Source: JALQTD01 sp036825655 (lineage in GTDB: Bacteria > Bacteroidota > Bacteroidia > Flavobacteriales_D > Sanyastnellaceae). Taken from it: a stretch of DNA of 13,751 nucleotides. The notes under the pieces were generated by a model, which did no database searches, was not told the origin of the DNA, and worked only from the letters and a program-made list of their open reading frames with translations. The translations under genes were made by a program, and so were the position numbers. Shown piece by piece: positions 8,001 to 13,751 of the stretch. The stretch's first letter is position 1. Every line of letters starts with the position of its first letter. The DNA is taken from positions 1 through 13,751 of the forward strand of contig DAISXU010000054.1 of assembly GCA_036825655.1 (NCBI GenBank), read 5' to 3'.

Positions 8001-8369
8001 GTCATGTATGATGAAAATGGGGCACTGGTCGAAAACAATGTGTCTGTTGCCACACGTGATTATTTCTACGCATACTACGGCAACGGATTTAGTCGTGATA
8101 ACATCGAAGCTGCAACCTACGATGCTTCTTATCTCAAGCTTCGCGAATTGAGATTGGGGTACGCTCTTCCAAGTGAATTTGCCAAACGCCTCGGCGCACA
8201 GTCTGCAACGGTTTCCATCGTTGGCCGCAACTTGTTGTTGTTCTCCAAGGTTCCATCCATTGACCCTGAGACCTATTCCATTCGAGGCGGGACTTTCGTG
8301 CCTGGATTCGAATCCACGTCTTTGCCGTCTATGCGCACCTTGGGCTTCTCTCTAAATGTTAACTTCTAA
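5082..8369 (+). CDS. SusC/RagA-family TonB-linked outer-membrane importer
   Basis: Protein of 1095 residues, a normal SusC length. The signal peptide has a hydrophobic core at about 19-34 and probable cleavage at NNALA, before Gln38. Residues 39-112 are the CarboxypepD_reg-like domain (GSVADDTGLPLPGASVMVKG; FVGYASQ). VVITALG (119-125) is a TonB-box-like segment. The plug follows, with the SusC signature LYGTRAANGVILVTTK at 247-262, then the long barrel ending LGFSLNVNF. SusC forms the barrel of a hinged SusC2D2 complex: the SusD lipoprotein is the lid and TonB opens the plug to import ligand. susD starts 10 nt after this stop, so the pair is one operon. There are no glycoside hydrolase, lyase, sulfatase or peptidase genes beside it, so the ligand is probably not a complex glycan processed by a local enzyme set. 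The start is supported by the promoter 25 nt upstream. Confidence 0.96.
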   Translation: MLNCFWSFTGRRPFPVGKIALTIQLFFFILLFNNALAQVSVQGSVADDTGLPLPGASVMVKGTSTGTSTNVDGKFVLEVSPEAKQLVVSFVGYASQVAPIDGRGSYDFILSGVIGLESVVITALGVERDEKSLGYAIQRLEGEAVSQVPSTNVVNGLNGKLAGVNIQGSAAGPTASANITIRGENSLSGDNQALFVVNGIPITNGLFSSGDGLNGSTTIDFGNAAQIINPDDIQEISVLKGPAAAALYGTRAANGVILVTTKTGEGSEGWGVTLNSSTTFSGILKLPDYQAEYGVGGYGRYSYNGGSTYTGDYYDAFGENWGPRTNGANVVQWDSNGEAVPFNAAPDNIRNFFQTGVTTRNHVAMSNSTEDSDFRVGYTHLGSRGIVPNTDLTRHTLSMSAGQDFTSRMRLRTNFNYVRSASDNVPNAGYDESSSIMYNWIWFPRNTPIADLENYWKPGQENVQQANVEELWTNNPWFVVNENTNAFEADRVFGNVALDFDLTDKINVRYRFGADVNNDQRNFRRAMSTKSVLLGSYREDNMGFQETNSELLISYDGVDYEKDFNFSARVGGNVMRQSSTTLRANAPQLLIPGIYNLGNARSGVITDQFTYEKGINSIFGLANFSYKNYLYFDVTGRNDWSSTLPTANNSYFYPSATLSAIVSDMLDLPSTSSLSFAKVRAAYAEVGGDTNPYRIRNIYAYDNAWGEYPIAGESAQLNNANLLPERTNSLEFGLDMRFKNGKYGIDLAWYNLVSRDQIVTLPLASTSGYTSRVINSGEIQNKGLELVVHAALVERENLTWTSTLNITRNRSEVLSLPEEITTYQMVADVYPNDGGQDLSLEAQVGLPLGQMVGLGFQRDDAGNIIHENGLPLLTADKVSAGTYQPDALVGWNNDFTMGRFQVGFLLTGQIGGQIYSRTHALTATGGAITNLDDPLLNLSTLDGREVYDVSYDSDGTPYYTAVDESTWGVVGPGVMYDENGALVENNVSVATRDYFYAYYGNGFSRDNIEAATYDASYLKLRELRLGYALPSEFAKRLGAQSATVSIVGRNLLLFSKVPSIDPETYSIRGGTFVPGFESTSLPSMRTLGFSLNVNF

Positions 8370-8379
8370 GCTACCGATC

Positions 8380-9879
8380 ATGAAGATGAATCGCATCCAA
8401 TCCGCCCTTGTATGGGCCTTTTCCGGCATGCTGCTATTCGGTTGCGGCAAGTTGGAAGACTTAAACGTCAATCCAAATCAACCAGAAAGTGTAACCCCAG
8501 ACATCCTCTTGCCTGGAGTAATACGTGACATGAGCAATACCCTTGTGGGACATGCTTTTTTCATTGCGAATTGCGCATCTCAACACACAGCGAAATCGCT
8601 CCGTAACGAGGTGGATGTTTACAACTGGAATTCAGCTCAAATCATTGGTGTTGAGCCACTTTGGCAAGGGATGTATGGCGCGCTTCGCGACATTCGCAAC
8701 ATAGAAATTGCAGCACAAGAATCAGGTGATGACCGGTTGCTCGGAGTAGCCTTGACCTTGAAGGCGTTTGCTTTTTCCATCTTGACGGATACCTATGGGG
8801 ACATTCCTTACAGCGAAGCCTTGTCAGGATCCACTGGCGTCTTTTATCCTGCCTACGATTCTCAAGAGTCGATCTATACGGGATCCAATGGACTATTCGA
8901 ATTATTGGATCAAGCCCATGCTCTTTTCACAGAGGCGGGTGCGGGGAATGTTGCAGGGGACATTCTCTTTGCTGGGGATTCAGATTTATGGAATCGTTTT
9001 GCGAACGCTTTGCACCTTCGTTTGCTGATGCATGCTTCGCAGCAGATGGACGTAAGTGCTCAATTTGCAACGGTTTCGACTCGCCCTTTGATGGAAGGGA
9101 CTGCTCACAATGCCCAACTCGTGTACTTGGGTGCATTTCCGAACGAATACCCGCTGATTCCTTTCAAGACGGGGGATTTTGAGAGTGTTCGATTGGGAGA
9201 ACAGCTGTTCCAGCAATTGGATGCAACACAGGATCCGCGATTGATGCGTTTTGCTCGGCCTACAGATGAAACACTCGGGTCTGATGATGAGCAATATGCT
9301 GGTTGGATCAATGGAGGAAAAGGATGCGATGACAGTGGTTCTCGATTGGGATATGCATATTATGATTACCCAGGCCATCCCGTAGGAGCCGACAAAGCGA
9401 ATGGCATGTGGATGTCTTTTGCTGAGCAATCATTCATCATTGCTGAGGCCGCTCTCAATGGCTGGGTGTTCGAGGACGCACAGGCCCATTACGACGCAGG
9501 CATCGTTGCTTCTATGCAAGACCATGGCGCAAACCCTGAGGATACGGGCTTGAATTCAGTTGACGATTTCTTGGCGCTTCCCGAAGTTGCTTGGGATGGG
9601 ACATTGATTCGCCTTCAAGAGCAGAAGTGGGTTTCGCTTTACTTCCACGGCATGGAGTCTTATTTCGAGGTCCGTCGCTGGTACCGCGCGGTAAATGGAG
9701 ATTGGAGCCAGATTCCTTTCCTTGTGCCCCCATGCAACAACACCAATGCGGATGCGCTGCCGATGCGATTTGTTTATCCAGGCGAGGAGCTCAGCTTGAA
9801 TGGGTTAAACAATGCAGTTGCCGTTGATGCCATGGGCGGAAACGACTACAATGCAAAGATGTGGCTGGTCCAAGACTGA
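8380..9879 (+). CDS. SusD/RagB-family surface ligand-binding lipoprotein (SusD-like_2 type)
   Basis: Protein of 499 residues. The frame is open to an ATG at 8356 inside susC, but the ATG at 8380 gives a proper lipoprotein signal with lipobox LFGC and Cys22, followed by an acidic stretch (GKLEDL) suited to surface export in Bacteroidetes. The TPR-like fold is recognised by WQGMYGALRDIRNIE, the hallmark TDTYGDIPYSEAL (136-148), PAYDSQESIY, AEAALNG, and the C-terminal QKWVSLYFHGMESYFEVRRW. These features point to the SusD-like_2 (PF12771-type) subgroup (family by recognition). It caps the SusC barrel and binds the substrate at the surface. It is translated from the same mRNA as SusC. A hairpin terminator follows 25 nt after the stop. 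No carbohydrate-binding module or other extra domain is visible. Ligand unknown. Confidence 0.95.
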   Translation: MKMNRIQSALVWAFSGMLLFGCGKLEDLNVNPNQPESVTPDILLPGVIRDMSNTLVGHAFFIANCASQHTAKSLRNEVDVYNWNSAQIIGVEPLWQGMYGALRDIRNIEIAAQESGDDRLLGVALTLKAFAFSILTDTYGDIPYSEALSGSTGVFYPAYDSQESIYTGSNGLFELLDQAHALFTEAGAGNVAGDILFAGDSDLWNRFANALHLRLLMHASQQMDVSAQFATVSTRPLMEGTAHNAQLVYLGAFPNEYPLIPFKTGDFESVRLGEQLFQQLDATQDPRLMRFARPTDETLGSDDEQYAGWINGGKGCDDSGSRLGYAYYDYPGHPVGADKANGMWMSFAEQSFIIAEAALNGWVFEDAQAHYDAGIVASMQDHGANPEDTGLNSVDDFLALPEVAWDGTLIRLQEQKWVSLYFHGMESYFEVRRWYRAVNGDWSQIPFLVPPCNNTNADALPMRFVYPGEELSLNGLNNAVAVDAMGGNDYNAKMWLVQD

Positions 9880-9904
9880 ATCTTAAGACGTCCAAAGAAG
9901 TAAC

Positions 9905-9932
9905 AAGGCGCCCGGTTCATCCCGGGCGCTTT
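9905..9932 (+). terminator. Rho-independent terminator of the susC-susD operon
   Basis: The 8-bp GC stem GCGCCCGG/CCGGGCGC (9908-9915 with 9922-9929) extends by one G-T and two A-T pairs, has a 6-nt loop (9916-9921), and is followed by TTTACTTT. The U-tract is interrupted, so read-through into the BCCT gene 14 nt later is possible. Confidence 0.75.
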
Positions 9933-9948
9933 ACTTTCGCTACGAAAT
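9932..9948 (+). promoter_or_regulatory. Possible near-leaderless BCCT promoter box overlapping a palindromic motif
   Basis: TACTTTCGC (9932-9940) is one mismatch from the -7 consensus TAnnTTTG and ends 6 nt before the ATG. Overlapping it, TTTCG-CTA-CGAAA (9935-9947) is a perfect 5-bp inverted repeat. With the following T it matches the motif in the susC promoter at 13 of 14 bases. A protein bound here would cover the -7 box, the start site and the start codon. No good -33 box is visible because the terminator stem occupies that position. Confidence 0.4.
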
Positions 9949-11488
9949 GAATAATGAATCAACTTTGAAACGCTGGTACAAACGCAACTTCGATTTGAGT
10001 TTACCGGTGTTCATTCCATCTGTACTCGTCGTTCTTGGATTTATCCTTGCGACCCTCTTCGTTCGCGATGGCATAGAGGATTTCTTCACAGGCTTTCAGA
10101 ATAGCGCCTATGAGAACTTTGGCTGGATGCTAATTCTATCCGTCAATGTGGCATTTTTCGCGGCCCTGTACTTCGCCTTCAGTCGGTTTGGTAGAATTCG
10201 CCTGGGTGGACCAGATGCCAAACCAGAATTTAAGAGGTGGACTTGGCTCGCTATGCTGTTTTCTGCGGGCATGGGAATTGGCTTGGTGTTTTTTGGTGTA
10301 GCAGAACCCATGATTCATTTTCATGAACCACCGTATGCCATTGCAGATCCTGCGCGAAGGGCAGCAATGGCCTTCCAGGTTTCTTACCTTCATTACGGAG
10401 TGTATCCATGGGCAGTCTATGGGATTGTGGGCCTCGGGATGGCTTATTTCACCTTCAACAAAGGCCTTCCACTTTCAATACGAAGTATCTTTCACCCCCT
10501 GCTAGGGGAGCGAATACATGGTCCAATAGGTCACACCATCGATGTGATTGCCGTTATCGCCACACTGGTTGGGCTTGCCACCTCTCTTGGCTTTGGGGTG
10601 CAACAAATCGGTGCTGGTCTAAATTACCTTTTGGGATGGGAGGTGTCAGTGCGCACCTACACCTTGCTCATCGCTGTAATTACCGGATTTGCAACGATTT
10701 CCGTTGTGACAGGCTTGAAGAAGGGAGTCAAGTTCTTGAGCGAAATGAACATTTGGCTGGCATTTGGTCTCTTATTGCTCGTTCTCTTCATTGGTCCTAC
10801 GGTGAGAATTTTGGATGTGTTTGTGCAAAGCACGGGCCAGTACCTCAGCAACGTGCTCCTTTTGGGCACTTGGTCTGAAGCGTTCAGACCCGAGAACGAT
10901 TGGCAAAATAGTTGGACAGTTTTTTACTGGGCATGGTGGATTGCTTGGTCACCATTCGTTGGGATTTTCATCGCTCGAATCAGCAAGGGCCGGACCATCC
11001 GGGAATTCCTTTTGAGCGTTTTAACGGTGCCCGTGTTGTTTACCTTTTTTTGGTTTTCTGTTTTTGGTACAAGTGCACTCCAGCTGGAATTCGAAGGCAT
11101 TGCAGCAATAGGTGAAGCCATCACGGCTGACCTCAGTACAGCGCTATTCGTCATGCTAGATCATTATCCATTCAGCGTCTTCAGCAGCACAGTCGGAATC
11201 ATCCTGGTGACTAGTTTCTTTGTTACATCCTCGGACAGCGGATCATTGGTGGTTGATATGTTAACGAGTGGGGGCAAATTGGATGCTCCAGTAGGCCAAA
11301 GGGTATTTTGGGCACTCACTGAAGGCGCAGTTGCCGCGTCTTTGCTTTGGTCAGGCGGTTTAAAGGCCATGCAAGCGATGTCCATAGCAGCAGGTATTCC
11401 CTATGCCTTGTTGGTGATGGGCATGGTTTGGAGCATTCATAAAGCACTGGATTCGGATGAAAAGCAAATGCAAGTAAACCGAGGCTAA
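9947..11488 (+). CDS. BCCT-family betaine/choline/carnitine-type transporter
   Basis: Protein of 513 residues with the hydrophobic 12-helix pattern of the BCCT family (inner membrane, LeuT fold). The glycine-rich GMGIG lies at 108-112, followed by the family EP at 120-121. GMGIG is the form associated with sodium-coupled betaine uptake in BetP. The aromatic ligand box is intact in FYWAWWIAWSPFVG (326-339), with Trp330, Trp331 and Trp334 matching the BetP box that cages a trimethylammonium group. FIARISKGRTIREF and TSSDSGS (427-433) are also conserved. The substrate is therefore likely glycine betaine or a related quaternary-ammonium or sulfonium compound (family knowledge; exact ligand is inference). 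The N-terminal tail is only about 18 residues and the C-terminal tail about 20, lacking the long charged extensions used for osmosensing in BetP. It is downstream of susCD in the same direction, separated by a terminator. The ATG at 9947 is the first available in frame and precedes the first helix normally. Confidence 0.95.
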   Translation: MNNESTLKRWYKRNFDLSLPVFIPSVLVVLGFILATLFVRDGIEDFFTGFQNSAYENFGWMLILSVNVAFFAALYFAFSRFGRIRLGGPDAKPEFKRWTWLAMLFSAGMGIGLVFFGVAEPMIHFHEPPYAIADPARRAAMAFQVSYLHYGVYPWAVYGIVGLGMAYFTFNKGLPLSIRSIFHPLLGERIHGPIGHTIDVIAVIATLVGLATSLGFGVQQIGAGLNYLLGWEVSVRTYTLLIAVITGFATISVVTGLKKGVKFLSEMNIWLAFGLLLLVLFIGPTVRILDVFVQSTGQYLSNVLLLGTWSEAFRPENDWQNSWTVFYWAWWIAWSPFVGIFIARISKGRTIREFLLSVLTVPVLFTFFWFSVFGTSALQLEFEGIAAIGEAITADLSTALFVMLDHYPFSVFSSTVGIILVTSFFVTSSDSGSLVVDMLTSGGKLDAPVGQRVFWALTEGAVAASLLWSGGLKAMQAMSIAAGIPYALLVMGMVWSIHKALDSDEKQMQVNRG

Positions 11489-11508
11489 ATCAACGAAATA
11501 AGAATGAA

Positions 11509-11537
11509 AAAGGCCGCTGCACATTGCAGCGGCCTTT
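11509..11537. terminator. Bidirectional terminator between convergent genes
   Basis: A perfect 13-bp stem (AAAGGCCGCTGCA at 11509-11521 with its complement at 11525-11537) has a 3-nt loop. It is preceded by further A residues and followed by CGGTTTT. It lies 20 nt after the BCCT stop and 21 nt after the stop of the convergent minus-strand surface-protein gene, so it serves both. Confidence 0.9.
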
Positions 11538-11558
11538 CGGTTTTAAGGAGTTAGTTGC

Positions 11559-13751
11559 TTATTCGCAACTTGTTCCAAATTCGGCCAAGAAGGCCAGCAA
11601 GTCATTGGTCCCAATGAGTCCGTCGCCATTGAGATCCGCGGGGCAATTGGAGCCGAGTTGGAATTCACATGAGCCATCCTCAACGGTAGCTTGGGCGAAG
11701 AAGTTCATGGCGTCGGGGTAGGTGCAACCCGCAAGTGGTGCTACCTCACAGGCCAACATTTCCACTGCATTCGGATTGAAGTCGGCGAATTCCGAATTCA
11801 TACATCCTGCACATCCCATCTCCGAGTTGAAGCAAACGGGCTCAAGTACCAGTGCTCCACTTACTGTTACTTCGCGCGTGATGCTCTCAGATTCACCATC
11901 TGATGACGCGAATTGATAGGCATAGGTTCCCTCTGAAAGGACTACAGTGAAGGTGTAAAGGGCGTAATTGGCCCAGGTCATTTGCACTTCTGTTTGTCCA
12001 GTAAAATCCCCTACAATGGAAGCAGTTGCCCCGTCCATATTCCACATATCAACCTTCATTGTAACGGGGAACTGACAAGAACCATCATCGATGTTTGCAC
12101 CTTCATTGTAGTTGATTGCTGTGTCATTCGTGCAGCCATTGTATTCGCATTCAGTAGCAGGGTTCCCCACGTTGGCTTGTGGATCGTAGTTGTCAGCATC
12201 TGCGTCCGTGCAACCAGTGAATTCACATGATCCATCATCTACTGTAGCCAATTCATTGTAGTTGTCAGCATCAACATCGGTGCATCCTTCGTAGATGCAA
12301 GAACCGTCATCGACATTAGCACCTGCATCGTAGTTGTTCGCCGCGTCATCTGTGCAGCCAGGGTAGGTGCATGAGCCATCGTCCAAAGTGGCGGTGGGAT
12401 CGTAATTGGATGCTCCTTCGTCGGTACAACCTGAGGCGGTTGCGCTGCCTTCGCTGAAGAAACCGATTCCATCCAAGTAAGTCCATCCTGCAGCCCAATT
12501 GTCATTTGGACCAAAAGCACCGCGGTAGTCAGCAAGATCAAACCAGCTATCAGCAGCGATCGCATCCGTACTCACGTCATTCGACGGTGTCAAATCCACT
12601 GTGTTTGTGACCTCCACGCCCGTGGCATTGAAACCGAAAACAAAGTCAATTCCTGCGTCACCAAAACCAATGCCATTTGCAGCAGCGTATGCGTCCAATT
12701 GGTCATCTCCAGAAGGCACAGTGCTCCCGTCGTAATCAATGGCCTCTCCAACGGCGGTCATCGTAATGTTTGAAAGCGTCAACAATCCTTCTAACCACTT
12801 ATCGAATGCATCACTTGGGGATTGGAAGTCCTCGAGCTCAATGGCTTCGGCGATGTTCGCCATGATGGCATTGTGCAAGTGGCCTCCTGCTCCAGCCCGG
12901 AACAAGAATCCTTGCTTGTTCGCTGAAATCCCGCGACCTACAACTGTCAAGTTGTAGAGTGTTGGTGTTGCGAAGGGTTGGCCATTCGTCGTGACGTTAG
13001 GGCTGTCATCTCCATCAAATTCTCCCGCACGGTCACCAACTGAAGGATCTTGAATGGCCGTCCAGAACTGTCCTTTACCATGCCAGCCTTGGTCGTAGTC
13101 GAAGCTGTCATCTGCAGCAAACGCCACCACCAGATGCTTGACATTCACCGAACCACCAAAGAACTCGATTCCGTCATCATCATTGGAAATGACTTCGATG
13201 TGGTGGATGGTGGTTCCAGCGCCCACACCGCCGAGTGTCAATCCGTTGATTTCGTTGGCGGCACCCAACTGGGTTCCTCCGTGACGGATGCTCACGTATG
13301 CGAGAACTCCTGAGTTATCTTCATCGTTGTTGCCGCCGTATGCAGCCCGCTCATTATCTGCAGGGATTCCTTCGATTTGGCCCTCACCTGTTGGCAGGTT
13401 GATGGGGGCGTCTCCCAAGAGGATGACACCGCCCCATTGACCTGAGACGTCGAAAGCGACAGAGCCATCGAGGGGGTCAGCTTGGAAGGTGAATGTGATG
13501 GGGCAGTCTGCGGTTCCTTCCGCATAGATCTGTCCTCCACGCGCCACGATCAGTGCCGAGGCGTCTGTTCCTGAACCGGGCATTCCTTTGATGACGGTTC
13601 CAGGCTCGATGGTGAGCGCTTGACCGCTGTTCACAAACACGTAACCGTCCAGCAGGTATACGTTGTCGCATGACCACGTGGTGGTTCCTGTTCCTTGTCC
13701 AGCGTCGGAGACTATGATCTCGGTGCGATCAGCCAAATCGGGGCAGTCGCA
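11559..13751 (-). CDS. Secreted beta-helix surface protein with cysteine repeats and EF-hand/dockerin-like C-terminus (5' end outside window)
   Basis: The last 730 codons are visible. The frame stays open through the window edge (preceding residues CDCPD), so the start is missing. Residues about 20-430 of the visible part form a right-handed beta-helix-like domain of a large Bacteroidetes surface family, with VFVNSGQALTIEPGTVIKG, GQWGGVILLGDAPIN, NDDDGIEFFGGSVNVKHLVV, DYDQGWHGKGQFW and YRGAFGPNDNWAAGWTYLD. Seven roughly 24-residue repeats (GCTD...NYD...DDGSC) follow. Between the fifth and sixth lies an E-set/CBM48-like domain (12065-11856; VTMKVDM, GDFTG, YTFTVVLSEGTYAYQF). The protein ends in a cysteine-flanked EF-hand loop, DLNGDGLIGTND. 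It is surely extracellular. No standard T9SS type A or B C-terminal signal is evident. I recall relatives of the beta-helix part near TonB receptors like the one at 1105-4317. Function unknown: adhesion, ligand capture or matrix role are all possible. Confidence 0.85.
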   Translation of the reverse strand, partial: CDCPDLADRTEIIVSDAGQGTGTTTWSCDNVYLLDGYVFVNSGQALTIEPGTVIKGMPGSGTDASALIVARGGQIYAEGTADCPITFTFQADPLDGSVAFDVSGQWGGVILLGDAPINLPTGEGQIEGIPADNERAAYGGNNDEDNSGVLAYVSIRHGGTQLGAANEINGLTLGGVGAGTTIHHIEVISNDDDGIEFFGGSVNVKHLVVAFAADDSFDYDQGWHGKGQFWTAIQDPSVGDRAGEFDGDDSPNVTTNGQPFATPTLYNLTVVGRGISANKQGFLFRAGAGGHLHNAIMANIAEAIELEDFQSPSDAFDKWLEGLLTLSNITMTAVGEAIDYDGSTVPSGDDQLDAYAAANGIGFGDAGIDFVFGFNATGVEVTNTVDLTPSNDVSTDAIAADSWFDLADYRGAFGPNDNWAAGWTYLDGIGFFSEGSATASGCTDEGASNYDPTATLDDGSCTYPGCTDDAANNYDAGANVDDGSCIYEGCTDVDADNYNELATVDDGSCEFTGCTDADADNYDPQANVGNPATECEYNGCTNDTAINYNEGANIDDGSCQFPVTMKVDMWNMDGATASIVGDFTGQTEVQMTWANYALYTFTVVLSEGTYAYQFASSDGESESITREVTVSGALVLEPVCFNSEMGCAGCMNSEFADFNPNAVEMLACEVAPLAGCTYPDAMNFFAQATVEDGSCEFQLGSNCPADLNGDGLIGTNDLLAFLAEFGTSCE
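11562..11645 (-). other. Cysteine-flanked EF-hand/dockerin-like C-terminal motif
   Basis: The last 28 residues start with CPA, carry the 12-residue loop DLNGDGLIGTND (11636-11601) and a helix LLAFLAEFG, and end TSCE. The loop has D, N, D, G, I and D at EF-hand positions 1, 3, 5, 6, 8 and 12, as in one half of a type I dockerin. It probably binds calcium. It may be a cell-attachment or sorting element in place of a T9SS domain (inference). Confidence 0.7.
11658..11807 (-). repeat. Two further cysteine repeats after the inserted domain
   Basis: A degenerate unit at 11807-11730 (GCMNSEFADFNPNAVEMLAC, then EVAPLA) and a better one at 11729-11658 (GCTYPDAMNFF...VEDGSCEFQ) continue the array of 12066-12431 after an intervening E-set-like domain at 11856-12065. 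The sixth has lost DDGSC but keeps both cysteines. Confidence 0.8.
12066..12431 (-). repeat. Five tandem GCTD...DDGSC cysteine repeats in the surface protein
   Basis: Units on the minus strand are 12431-12360, 12359-12288, 12287-12216, 12215-12138 and 12137-12066. They are 24, 24, 24, 26 and 24 residues long. Each begins GCT(D/N), has a central NY(D/N), and ends DDGSC plus an aromatic pair; the fourth has NPATEC instead of DDGSC. Two cysteines per unit suggest a disulfide in each, and the acidic residues suggest calcium binding (inference). The DNA copies have diverged, so this is an old duplication. Confidence 0.9.

Noticed and set aside
8356..8379. susD start at the ATG inside the end of susC
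   Set aside because: The ATG at 8380 directly precedes a proper lipoprotein signal with Cys22. The extra 8 residues would lengthen the N-region without need.
8986..9429. 147-codon minus-strand open frame inside susD
   Set aside because: It lies antisense to conserved SusD sequence, has no signal or motif, and is explained by codon composition of the real gene.
10408..10878. 156-codon plus-strand open frame inside the BCCT gene
   Set aside because: It is an overlapping frame within a strongly conserved transporter, with no recognisable protein pattern.
12066..12431. Regular repeats as a CRISPR array
   Set aside because: The repeats are in frame within a coding sequence, the DNA copies are diverged, the period is about 72 nt with no constant spacer, and the conservation is at the protein level.
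13734..13736. TTG as start codon of the right-hand minus-strand gene
   Set aside because: The frame remains open upstream to the window edge (CDCPD), no signal peptide follows the TTG, and the domain pattern is already in progress. The gene simply runs out of the window.

Overview
The window looks like a chromosomal segment of a Bacteroidota bacterium, probably a marine Flavobacteriales or Cryomorphaceae-like lineage. The grounds are a SusC/SusD pair, a second TonB-dependent receptor with an N-terminal carboxypeptidase-regulatory-like domain, lipoproteins, a secreted protein with GCTD...NYD...DDGSC cysteine repeats typical of marine Bacteroidetes, the lack of clear Shine-Dalgarno sequences, and a textbook Bacteroidetes promoter (TTG-N20-TAGGTTTG) before susC. 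This assignment comes from family recognition, not from a search.

Layout. On the minus strand at the left (99-4317) is a two-gene unit: a large TonB-dependent receptor followed 10 nt later by a lipoprotein with a lipocalin-like N-terminal half, closed by a strong hairpin terminator (48-77). A 171-nt divergent intergenic region (4318-4488) holds several dyads and direct repeats. On the plus strand there follow a MarR-family regulator (4489-5007), a susC-like receptor (5082-8369), a susD-like lipoprotein (8380-9879), a terminator (9905-9932), and a BCCT-family betaine/choline/carnitine-type transporter (9947-11488). A bidirectional terminator (11509-11537) separates the BCCT gene from a convergent minus-strand gene. 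That gene encodes the C-terminal 730 residues of a secreted beta-helix protein with seven cysteine repeats, an inserted E-set-like domain and a C-terminal EF-hand/dockerin-like motif. Its start lies beyond the right edge.

How the parts may work together (inference). SusC/SusD would bind a ligand at the cell surface and pull it through the outer membrane with TonB energy. The BCCT carrier would move a small quaternary-ammonium solute across the inner membrane. The MarR protein has a C-terminal tail reminiscent of the CosR/EctR compatible-solute regulators. A 14-bp, nearly palindromic motif (TTTCRCTACGAAAT) lies inside the susC promoter spacer and again at the BCCT start codon, with 13 of 14 bases identical. 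It is a candidate common operator. No glycan-degrading enzyme is present, so this looks more like an osmolyte or small-nutrient uptake locus than a polysaccharide-utilisation locus. The minus-strand receptor, lipoprotein and beta-helix protein belong to families I recall as neighbours in Bacteroidetes. The plus-strand block may therefore have been placed between them.
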